Assembly: GCA_029262795.1 (NCBI GenBank)
Contig: JAJCYT010000029.1
Coordinates: forward strand, 22,445-86,444
Direction of reading: 5' to 3'
DNA: 64,000 bases
From: Candidatus Fraserbacteria bacterium
GTDB taxonomy: Bacteria > Bipolaricaulota > Bipolaricaulia > RBG-16-55-9 > JAJCYT01
Part shown: positions 9,477 to 16,674 of the stretch, in pieces
How the letters are laid out: every line of letters starts with the position of its first letter
Position numbering within the stretch: the first letter of the stretch is position 1
Notes under the pieces: generated by a model
Databases searched by the model: none
The model's input: only the letters and a program-made list of their open reading frames with translations
Told to the model about the DNA's origin: nothing
Program-made: the position numbers and the translations under genes

Positions 9477-9629
9477 ATGCCAGTAATTTACTATTCGATT
9501 CGAGCAATAAAAACTAATGGCGCACCTGCAAAAAGCAAACGAGTTTCAGGTCATTATCAAATGGCACATGATTCAGGATACACGAATAGCAACGGATGGG
9601 GAGAGTTTATAATGACCCGTCCCACCTGA
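9477..9629 (+). CDS. Possible small protein, 50 aa
   Basis: An ATG with GAGGTG six bases upstream opens a 50-codon frame rich in Ser, Asn, Gly and Lys (MPVIYYSIRAIKTNG at the start). It has no recognised domain, signal peptide or membrane segment. It lies divergently just upstream of the VOC gene. It could be a chance ORF, and only the ribosome site argues for it. Confidence 0.25.
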   Translation: MPVIYYSIRAIKTNGAPAKSKRVSGHYQMAHDSGYTNSNGWGEFIMTRPT

Positions 9630-9665
9630 TAGATCTAATGTCAAATCTTAGCTCTTAGTCAGAAT

Positions 9666-9690
9666 AGTCACAAAAAGATAATATGTGATT
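9666..9690. repeat. Dispersed palindromic repeat, copy A (short form)
   Basis: AGTCACA (9666-9672) and TGTGATT (9684-9690) form a hairpin with an 11-base loop, including one G-T pair. It matches the hairpin end of the repeat seen at 11.5, 15.3 and 20.5 kb, but the 45-base left part is not clear here. It lies just beyond the 3' end of the Cys-rich gene. Confidence 0.6.
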
Positions 9691-9744
9691 TTACAAAACT
9701 AAGTTTTGACCCCGGGCCCACCAGGTGGGGCAGGTCACTGCAAG

Positions 9745-11238
9745 TCATGTGATGTTCGTACATCTACCATCCAAATACGGCTCTTCGTCTTCGGGATTAG
9801 TCGGGGAACATTCCATGCGTTCTGTGGAAACAGTGTTGCCATGGCTGTCTGTTTCGATTGTCAAGGTGGTACAGATCAGCGTGCGACGATCACACAGGGT
9901 TGTTCTGGTGAGCGCGGATCCATCGGGGCGGTTTGTGTGTTCCTCAACGAGGCATATGGTTTGACGCTCGTCCTCGCAGTTAGAGTCTCTGGTGTAACAA
10001 GCACTGGCCAGGCACTGTTGACTGTGGGACGAGCGAATGGTGCATTCGGAATTGTTCGCCAAAGCAGAGGGGCAGTTCATGGTCACGATGCGGCGTTCGT
10101 TTTTATCGTAACTTTCAAACGTGCTGTAGCTGTATGTTCTTTCGCAATCCTCTCCCGAAGTGGGATCGCACTGGGTCGTGCTCGTCGTTTCGCCCCCGTT
10201 TTCAAAAGCATGAAAATAATGAGATACCGGGGTGCGAGACACCTCATCACAGTTCAGATCATCTTCGCTGAGCGGCATATCGCACACGAACGTTGTGGAT
10301 TCATCCTGAAGCCCCTCCTCAAACCAGGATCGGCTTACGGTAAAACTAGCCGTGTGACAGCTGTCGCTATCACAGACGCGGTTGTATGTCGTGGATTCAC
10401 AGCGCGGATCGCAATCCATCGAGCGGAAGGTCATGCGCTGCGTCACCCGGCGGCATCCAGATGGTGTGCAGATAAAACTTTCGCTGATGCACATGGTGCC
10501 ATCCTCCGTACATTCACTGCGGGTTTCGACGATGAGTGAATGATCGCGTAAAGATTCCGCTGACGGCACAGCGCCAACACTCAAAATTGGCCTGTCTGTA
10601 CATACTTCAGACATAGTTAAGTCACAAACCTGATCTATGATCAACTGACGCACACAACCGCCTTCGAGATCGCAAATTTCCTCAAAAATACGAAGCTCGA
10701 CCATGCGGCAGTTCCGCCCGTCCAAATCGCACAACAACCGGTCCTGCGTGCGTTGGCATAAACCACCATTGGGATCACAACGATCCTCAACACGAACTAC
10801 ATCCAGTTGATGTCCATTGCTCAGGAAGATTTGGAACAGACACAGCTCCTCATCCGGAGATGTAATCACGCACTCAAAACGGAAGTTTGGGGCACTTGAT
10901 TGATCCAGATCAATATCCAGATCTTCCCCTTCACTGGTGGTGTCGGAGGATTCCGGACAACCAGCCCCATCGGGGCTATCTGGCAGACCAGCTTCATTTG
11001 GACACTGATCCTCGTCATCAGAAATCCCATCCCGGTCTCGGTCTTGGGGTTCCTGTGATTCAGAAGGTTCTTGTTCGTCTTCCGCTGTTTGCTCGTGATT
11101 GGGACAGACAAGGTTTTTATTCTCATCGTAATGACATTCATGTTCAGCCTGAACCATAACTGAAAAGCTGAGTGCCACCAGCAGTGCAACGACCATTGAC
11201 CAAAAAATCTTCTCCATGTGACATAGATAAGAATTCAT
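9745..11238 (-). CDS. Secreted Cys-rich protein with a thrombospondin type 3-like repeat
   Basis: A 497-aa protein with a signal peptide (to about residue 31, ending VQA). A calcium-binding TSP3-like segment follows (DRDRDGISDDEDQCPNEAG, near residues 66-85), then an acidic linker. About 370 residues remain, with Cys recurring in pairs spaced 4-8 residues apart (for example CDLDGRNC, CDLEGGC, CDSDSC, CDPTSGEDC). The pairs recur roughly every 15-25 residues and look like a repeated disulfide-stapled beta unit. I do not recognise this part. AGGAGGG five bases before the ATG fixes the start. It lies alone in a region of secreted proteins. Adhesion or matrix roles are possible but unsupported. 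Confidence 0.8.
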   Translation of the reverse strand: MNSYLCHMEKIFWSMVVALLVALSFSVMVQAEHECHYDENKNLVCPNHEQTAEDEQEPSESQEPQDRDRDGISDDEDQCPNEAGLPDSPDGAGCPESSDTTSEGEDLDIDLDQSSAPNFRFECVITSPDEELCLFQIFLSNGHQLDVVRVEDRCDPNGGLCQRTQDRLLCDLDGRNCRMVELRIFEEICDLEGGCVRQLIIDQVCDLTMSEVCTDRPILSVGAVPSAESLRDHSLIVETRSECTEDGTMCISESFICTPSGCRRVTQRMTFRSMDCDPRCESTTYNRVCDSDSCHTASFTVSRSWFEEGLQDESTTFVCDMPLSEDDLNCDEVSRTPVSHYFHAFENGGETTSTTQCDPTSGEDCERTYSYSTFESYDKNERRIVTMNCPSALANNSECTIRSSHSQQCLASACYTRDSNCEDERQTICLVEEHTNRPDGSALTRTTLCDRRTLICTTLTIETDSHGNTVSTERMECSPTNPEDEEPYLDGRCTNIT

Positions 11239-11494
11239 TAACCCTCCTTGGGTTCGCAGTGTCCATAACTAAGAGCTTGTTATTTTAAAAATAGCTTCAT
11301 CTAATAAAGAATCCGACACTCGATTCGGTTAACTTTGGTGAGCCTTATTTACCGCCGTGCATCCCGTAGCGATAGTGTAATCGTTTTTCTGCAATAAGCA
11401 CTTTAACGCAACTCTCGGTAGGATAACATTTCCAGCGATTCAGCCGTTTATCCAGAATAGATAAAAAAGTTATGTTGAAAAGATTTTGACCTTT
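11239..11494. other. Intergenic region upstream of the Cys-rich gene
   Basis: AT-rich, with no supported ORF. It should contain the promoter of the gene at 9745-11238, but I could not assign -35 and -10 with confidence. Confidence 0.4.
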
Positions 11495-11569
11495 CCCCAG
11501 AAAACAGATCCGCAATCAGGACTTAGCAGGAAGCCTTGAAAAGTCACAAAAGAATAAAATGTGACTTTT
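11495..11569. repeat. Dispersed palindromic repeat, copy B (full form)
   Basis: 75 bases: a left part beginning CCCCAGAAAACAGATCC, then a hairpin of perfect 10-base arms AAAAGTCACA (11539-11548) and TGTGACTTTT (11560-11569) with an 11-base loop. It is about four-fifths identical by eye to copy E at 20461-20534. Confidence 0.8.
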
Positions 11570-11620
11570 GAAAACGGTGAATCAGCAATTTAACAGAATG
11601 GTTATTACAAAAAGAATTAT

Positions 11621-11655
11621 GTCCTATAGTAGCTATATTCTCCTAGCTATAGGAC
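11621..11655. repeat. Inverted repeat GTCCTATAG...CTATAGGAC
   Basis: Nine-base perfect arms (11621-11629 and 11647-11655), extendable inward with one bulge. It lies downstream of the 836-aa regulator gene. It shares the GTCC-rich tip seen in the hairpins at 11727 and 15276. Confidence 0.5.
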
Positions 11656-11726
11656 AGAAGATGGCAAGAATAGAGAGCGGCAAGTCTATAAATGCAGAAT
11701 TTAAGAGGATTTTCCTCACTCGAAAG

Positions 11727-11753
11727 ATGTCCAATAAAGACATTATTGGACAT
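11727..11753 (-). terminator. Hairpin downstream of the large SARP gene
   Basis: Perfect 11-base arms ATGTCCAATAA and TTATTGGACAT around a 5-base loop, 57 bases past the stop of the regulator gene. There is no long T-run, so termination is plausible rather than certain. Confidence 0.45.
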
Positions 11754-11809
11754 TTCGGCTGGCCCAAACTTATTCTTTTGGCATTCCTTCCTATACTTTG
11801 GAATGATAT

Positions 11810-14320
11810 TTATGGATTGGGTTGGCCAAATCTTTTTAATATCGATAAATATCGTTGATCCTCTGTGTAGCCGATAAGTAAAGGATGATGTCTGTAATAC
11901 AAATACATCCATCGATCATGGGCTTCAAAAGCTTTTTTGAAAAGGCTAAAGGCAGTTTCTTCATTTCCTAAAACAAGATTGAGTGCTGCCATCCAAGATA
12001 TCCGCTGACTTTGGGATTGAATCGGCCAATCTTCCAGAATTGAGAGTTGATGACTTGCTGACTCCAAATTCCCCATATATGCGTATACAATACCAATTCC
12101 TGCCTGCGCTTGGAGACGCATGTGGGTGGCTACACCACTACTGTGGGCGATTAAGGCGTGTTCAAACGCTTCAACGGCGAGATCGTATTTTGAGATAAAA
12201 AGATTCCCCATTGCAATCGCTAAGTGACCGTAATCCGCGTTCGGATTGACACTAACTTGCCTTCTACCAAGCTCAATCAAATTCTCAAATTGATGATTCA
12301 TTAGATACCATTCTCCAAGTCTCCAATGAAGCGGTTCATCTTCTGCTTGCAGCTCCAAACTGTGTTTATACATCGACTGAGCTTCTTCCTCTTTACCAAT
12401 TCGCTTAAGAAAATTGGCATAGGTTACGGCCACCTCTACAGATCCAGGATGATCGGTCAGGAGTGATATGTATAGATTGTTGGCTATATCCCAGTCCTGT
12501 TTCTGTGCATGATAAATTGCCAATTCCACTTTATGAAGCGTGGCATTTGGCTCTAACTCGACACATTTTTCTAAAGACAACATTGCATTATCCCATTCAC
12601 TTATAGTTCCGTAAACCATTGACAGGCTATGTAGATTTCTTAAATTCAATGGGTCAAGTTCTACAGAAATTGATATATGTTCAAAAGCTCCCTGGATATC
12701 CTGTTTCCACGTAAATAATAAAATTGCATAGAAGCGATGCGCCCAGGCATCATTGGGGTTTAGCTTCAAAGCTTTTCGGATTGTATCTTCAGCGGCTCGA
12801 TAGTCTTTTTCATATTCTCTTTGAACGCGGGCCAATGCCGTATAGCCTGCAGACAAATTTTCATCGATGGAAAGCGCTTTCAAAGCATTTGTTTTAGCCT
12901 GCTGATATATATGTTCATGGTCGTAATTGTGTCTAATCAGGTCTGGAAGGAAAAAGGCAAGCCTTGCATAGGCGAGTGCAAAACGTGGATCCAAGTCTAT
13001 TGCTTTTTCAAAATATGAAACCGTTTTTGAAGCATAATCATAATCTTTAAACCGAGAAAAATATTCGGCTTGTAAGTAGAGATGATATGCTTTTGTATTT
13101 GAAGGGATATAGGGTGTCGTAGATATGTCAAGGGGATTTAGTTTAATTTGCAATTGCTCAACAACAGATTTTGCAACTTCTTCTTGAATACTGATGGGGT
13201 TGTCCTTGGGCTGCCTGAAGATTTTGGAAAAGAGCATTGAATCATCGCCAAGATCGCTGATTTGAATCACAATGTGCAGGTCATTGCCAACCACCTGAAC
13301 GCTCCCTTCAAGGGAAAAATCTGCGCCCAAATAATCTCTTAGGTTCAAGTTTTTCTCCATTGCGATACTGATCGAGTTTTTTGAAATGACACGGAAATGA
13401 TCAAGCTTGGAGAATACATGTATCATTTGCAGCCTGATGCCTTCATCAAAGTACCTCAAGGAAGTGTCATCATTGAGCAATGAAAACGGCAGCACTGCGA
13501 TGGTTGTTCGGTTGGTATTTTTGCCAGTGGTCAAAGGCAGTTCCTGATTTTGCATTTGGTGAAGCAATTTTGTGGTTTCCTGGGAAACCTCAGCATCAAG
13601 TTCTTTTTCTAATACGTCCTTACAAACTTCAAAAGTCTGAATTATTTGTTGTTCATCACGTAACTGATAATGTGCGAGCATTTTGAGGCGGTAAATTCGT
13701 TCTACAATATTTGAGTGACTGATATATATGTTCGTTAGATGAATCACTTCGTGGGGGTTTTCTAAAGCCATCTCACAAATTGCAGCTTGTTCAATACAAT
13801 CTAAATATAGATTGCGCAATTCGACTCGCAACAACGCTGACCAGTCTTCATACAAATCTTCTAACAACAAATCGTGTTTGTAAGCTTTCATCGCAGCATA
13901 GAAACTCTGAAGTGCATCATTCACCTGGTTTCGAGCTTGATATTCTTTGCTCTTTACAACCATTGAAGTGAATTCTGCAATATCTAATGCAATCTCTACT
14001 TGAATGTTGAAGCAATATGCAGAACCGTGGCGTACTATAAAATTCGAATCCGATGCTTTTAGAGTTGGCTCAAGCATTCTTCGCAATTCACTTACACGTT
14101 TTTGTAAATTACGAGATGCTTTGACGGGGTCCATGTTTGGATAGAGCCAATCAACCAATTGGTCTACTGTAAACGATTGCCCTTGCTGAGAAATTAAGAT
14201 TTTGAACAATTGAAGCGTCTTTCTCTGAGGCCAATCATGATCTGAAATGGTCATGCCATCAATGCTTAACTCAAAATGGCCCAAAAGATTCACTTTTAGC
14301 TTGGGAATTTTTTTCTTCAT
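11810..14320 (-). CDS. SARP-family regulator with TolB-like and TPR domains
   Basis: An 836-aa cytoplasmic regulator. Residues 1-105 are an OmpR-like winged helix (LNLLGHFELSIDG-type start, LVDWLYPNMDPVKASRNLQKRVSELRRML). About 110-250 is a BTAD domain. About 270-385 resembles the TolB-N/FlgO-like segment found in adenylate-cyclase/TPR regulators (TIAVLPFSLLNDD...YFDEGI). The remainder is at least ten TPR-like repeats. Such proteins activate nearby genes, and the ligand is unknown. It is transcribed divergently from a secreted-protein gene at 14577. The shared gap contains three tandem repeats of 10-bp period, a likely binding site. The start ATG is followed by a Lys-rich stretch. Confidence 0.85.
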   Translation of the reverse strand: MKKKIPKLKVNLLGHFELSIDGMTISDHDWPQRKTLQLFKILISQQGQSFTVDQLVDWLYPNMDPVKASRNLQKRVSELRRMLEPTLKASDSNFIVRHGSAYCFNIQVEIALDIAEFTSMVVKSKEYQARNQVNDALQSFYAAMKAYKHDLLLEDLYEDWSALLRVELRNLYLDCIEQAAICEMALENPHEVIHLTNIYISHSNIVERIYRLKMLAHYQLRDEQQIIQTFEVCKDVLEKELDAEVSQETTKLLHQMQNQELPLTTGKNTNRTTIAVLPFSLLNDDTSLRYFDEGIRLQMIHVFSKLDHFRVISKNSISIAMEKNLNLRDYLGADFSLEGSVQVVGNDLHIVIQISDLGDDSMLFSKIFRQPKDNPISIQEEVAKSVVEQLQIKLNPLDISTTPYIPSNTKAYHLYLQAEYFSRFKDYDYASKTVSYFEKAIDLDPRFALAYARLAFFLPDLIRHNYDHEHIYQQAKTNALKALSIDENLSAGYTALARVQREYEKDYRAAEDTIRKALKLNPNDAWAHRFYAILLFTWKQDIQGAFEHISISVELDPLNLRNLHSLSMVYGTISEWDNAMLSLEKCVELEPNATLHKVELAIYHAQKQDWDIANNLYISLLTDHPGSVEVAVTYANFLKRIGKEEEAQSMYKHSLELQAEDEPLHWRLGEWYLMNHQFENLIELGRRQVSVNPNADYGHLAIAMGNLFISKYDLAVEAFEHALIAHSSGVATHMRLQAQAGIGIVYAYMGNLESASHQLSILEDWPIQSQSQRISWMAALNLVLGNEETAFSLFKKAFEAHDRWMYLYYRHHPLLIGYTEDQRYLSILKRFGQPNP

Positions 14321-14392
14321 TCAAAACACAACCTTGAATTGCCTCATTTACTACGGCTTATCTATAGGCCAAATATTGTGGTGCATCGGTTC

Positions 14393-14418
14393 TAGGACTT
14401 CTTAGGACATTCTAGCAC
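14393..14418. promoter_or_regulatory. Triple direct repeat between the SARP gene and the divergent secreted-protein gene
   Basis: TAGGAC at 14393-14398, TAGGAC at 14403-14408 and TAGCAC at 14413-14418, a period of 10 bp. A -10-like TATACA (14440-14445, plus strand) follows without a recognisable -35, as expected for an activated promoter. Confidence 0.45.
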
Positions 14419-14576
14419 GGAATCAGGTCAAGCGTGGTCTATACATCTCTATGAGCTCAAGCTTTTGGACGAATAACAATCACACCAAGGAGACGGCCAT
14501 GCTTCAAGTTTGGATTGATAAAAGAAGTCGAGAGTTGCGTTCCCTAGGCAATTTATTTGAACAAGCAAGGAGAAAA

Positions 14577-15107
14577 ATGTTAACCAAATCTATTATAAAA
14601 TCGGCGGCACTTTTCATTGTCATTGCGTTAATCTTTGTAGGAAACCTGCCTCATAATGCCAACAGCACCGTGTCAAATGATCAGTTCCTTCAAGGTTCTT
14701 GGAGATTTCAATATGTGGAGTTTCCTGGATCAGAGAATTATTGTCAATTCACAACCAATCTCATTGGATCAGCAGTATCTGGCAACGGGCTTTGCCAGTT
14801 TGGATTTGTTCCTTTCCCAACTGAAGATCAGTTCTTCTTTCTCGATAGCAAAGGTCTAGGTGCTTGGGAAAGAATAGGCGATAGTGAATTCCAGTTTCGA
14901 ATGGAAAGAGTCGTTCTCAATGAAGACTTGCTTGAGGTGTTCAATCTAAGATTTGTTGACATGGGAACGGTCACGGTTGATGGAGATACATTGACAGGAA
15001 CATTTCAAGGTGCACTCACGGACCTTGAAGGGAATGTTATCCAACCCATTTGTTGTTTGACCGTGCGGGGCAGTCGTATTACAGCAGTTGGGCCAGCAGG
15101 CAGCTGA
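14577..15107 (+). CDS. Secreted hypothetical protein
   Basis: A 176-aa protein with a signal peptide (MLTKSIIKSAALFIVIALIF...) and a mature beta-rich domain beginning SNDQFLQGSWRFQYVEF. It contains DGDTLTGTFQGALTDLEGN, reminiscent of small lipocalin-like or META-type secreted domains; I do not recognise it firmly. AAGGAG lies 4-5 bases before the ATG at 14577. Another ATG at 14499 also has AAGGAG and would add 26 residues that spoil the signal peptide, so 14577 is preferred. It is divergent from the 836-aa SARP regulator and may be its target. Confidence 0.7.
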   Translation: MLTKSIIKSAALFIVIALIFVGNLPHNANSTVSNDQFLQGSWRFQYVEFPGSENYCQFTTNLIGSAVSGNGLCQFGFVPFPTEDQFFFLDSKGLGAWERIGDSEFQFRMERVVLNEDLLEVFNLRFVDMGTVTVDGDTLTGTFQGALTDLEGNVIQPICCLTVRGSRITAVGPAGS

Positions 15108-15176
15108 AAGTTAGACGCAATCAAACCTTTCAACGAGTAATAAGGACTCCGAAACACTCCTTGGTGTAGAGGAATC

Positions 15177-15219
15177 ATCAAGTGGAAGTGGATTCCGCAT
15201 TAATCTGCTTCCACTTGAT
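15177..15219 (+). terminator. Hairpin after the 14577 gene
   Basis: Perfect 12-base arms ATCAAGTGGAAG (15177-15188) and CTTCCACTTGAT (15208-15219) with a 19-base loop, about 70 bases after the stop. No T-run follows. Confidence 0.4.
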
Positions 15220-15275
15220 TCATGTGATTGAAGACTCTTGAACATCTGTTTAATCTTTTTTTCTATCGATTTCTA

Positions 15276-15306
15276 AACTGTCCTATAATTAGATTATTGG
15301 ACAGTT
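15276..15306. repeat. Inverted repeat AACTGTCC-type hairpin
   Basis: Fourteen-base arms with one mismatch around a TAG loop. The arm core TGTCC-ATAAT resembles the hairpin at 11727-11753. It sits in the convergent gap between the secreted-protein gene and the acetyltransferase. Confidence 0.55.
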
Positions 15307-15336
15307 ACAGATTTGAATCCACCTAAGCGCAGCCCG

Positions 15337-15365
15337 AAAGTCACAAAAAAGTATTAAGTGACTAT
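15337..15365. repeat. Dispersed palindromic repeat, copy C (short form)
   Basis: GAAAGTCACAAAA at the left and AAGTGACTAT at the right. AGTCAC (15339-15344) pairs with GTGACT (15358-15363). Only the hairpin end of the family is clear here. Confidence 0.6.
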
Positions 15366-15415
15366 AGGCGTTTCACGTGGCTTGGATCGAATTTCAAACT
15401 AAGTCTTGCTGTTGC

Positions 15416-16065
15416 CTATCTGATTTCTTTATCCATGAGAATCGGTCCTGTATGTCCCTCAATTTTGGCAAATGGCGCAGTCCCTTCATAACGATAATCG
15501 CGATATGAACGCTGGATACGATCTACAAATCCCATTTTGCGAAAAACATGCTGAGATACACTGTTGGTTGCTTCGGTAACAGCGGATTTGTATCCCATCT
15601 GCTTGCCATGATCCAAACACGCGGTAACCAACTGTTGAGCCACCCCACGCCCACCGTGGGAGCGATTCACGCCTACCAAAAACAGATGGAGACACTCGCC
15701 AGGACGTACAGACTTATCAGAGCGATATTCAGTGTCAAGTTGGCCAAGAATATCAAGAATCGGCTCAAACTTCTCACTGATATTTTCTAAGCCGTCAGGA
15801 AGGTTTGAGGCAACATCTTCTGTCAAGATTGCGCCAATTAACTCGTGTGTCTCATGGTCGCGCGCCACGATAGTGAGCCTTTCTTCTACTACCTTGTCAC
15901 CGAAAAGGCGAACGAACGCCTCAAACTCTGAAGAGTTGATATCAACTCTTCAGCCGGAGGGTCATATAGATTGAAAACTTCTCCCAACAAACGGACCATT
16001 TCGCTGACATCCGAGGCTTCACAGACTCCATACTGTATGTTGCTGGCTTCAAAGATCGGTTTCAT
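15416..16065 (-). pseudogene. GNAT-family acetyltransferase with one frameshift
   Basis: The ATG at 16065 follows AGAGGAGAGG and opens a frame (MKPIFEASNIQYGVCEASD... to ISTLQ) that shifts near 15950. Homologous coding resumes one frame over as EFEAFVRLFGDKVVEERLTIVARDHE and runs to 15416. The acetyl-CoA motif VNRSHGGRGVAQQLV and the C-terminal VFRKMGFVDRIQRSYRDY are intact. One missing base explains the break, and the joined product would be about 215 aa. The break coincides with a perfect 26-base palindrome. Without the shift it would be an ordinary N-acetyltransferase of unknown substrate. A sequencing error cannot be excluded. Confidence 0.75.
15928..15953. repeat. Perfect 26-base palindrome at the frameshift
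   Basis: CTGAAGAGTTGAT at 15928-15940 is followed directly by its exact reverse complement at 15941-15953. It lies within the acetyltransferase coding region at the point where the frame is lost. Confidence 0.9.
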
Positions 16066-16226
16066 GACCTCTCCTCTAGAACTGCAAATTTGTGTCAGGT
16101 TTTAACCAGTATAGAACGGATAATGAGATTGCGTTGTTTCAAGAACAATCTGAAGGGACAATCTACTTCATCTTATGTAGACACAACTGCTGTAACTAGT
16201 TGACTGTTGCCTAAATCCCTGACTTG

Positions 16227-16300
16227 CCCCGAGATAACAGATCCACAATTACGACTTGGTTGGAAACCATAGAAAATCACAAAAATCTAAGAAACTTGAA
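16227..16300. repeat. Dispersed palindromic repeat, copy D (hairpin arm decayed)
   Basis: The left part CCCCGAGATAACAGATCCACA and the middle ACGACTTGG...CCATAGAAAATCACAAAAA match copies B and E. The right arm TGTGACTTT is absent. Confidence 0.6.
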
Positions 16301-16435
16301 TTAAAATTTAACATTCATGATCTACAATTCACCATTCTCAATATCTTGTATTTGACTATATGGAAAGCATTGAGTTATAGTGGATAAAAAATTCCTAATC
16401 TTCATGGGGGTGAAGGTTTGGCGAGAGAGAAATAG

Positions 16436-16576
16436 TTGTTCCTAATCTTATTGGCTATTGCTTTTATTGCACCTCAAGCATGGGGAGCACAAACCGTAAT
16501 CTTGCTTAATGATCCCGGATTCGGTGTCTGTGGTGCCTACGAATGCACTTTGAGAGAGGCTATTGCTTCGCGTTGA
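16436..16576 (+). pseudogene. Remnant of a CSLREA-motif secreted protein
   Basis: A 46-codon open stretch encodes a signal-peptide-like start (LFLILLAIAFIAPQAWGAQ), then FGVCGAYECTLREAIAS and a stop. The next gene begins the same way (signal peptide, NCNIECTLRDAIAVS). This is therefore the truncated 5' end of a paralogue. No intact start codon is clear, because a TAG precedes it. Confidence 0.6.
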
Positions 16577-16674
16577 TACCGAAACGATTGGTTGGAAGAA
16601 GGATGAGCCAAGGCAGATTGGTTGCTTTTTCCATGAAACAATATTCAAAGACATACTGCTAGGAAGGGAAAACC

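Noticed and set aside
9706..10539. A 277-aa open frame on the plus strand
   Set aside because: It is antisense to the Cys-rich secreted protein. That gene has a signal peptide, a TSP3-like motif and AGGAGGG before its start.
11568..11858. A 96-aa ORF overlapping the end of the large SARP gene
   Set aside because: It spans two hairpins, has no ribosome site and is antisense to coding sequence at its end.
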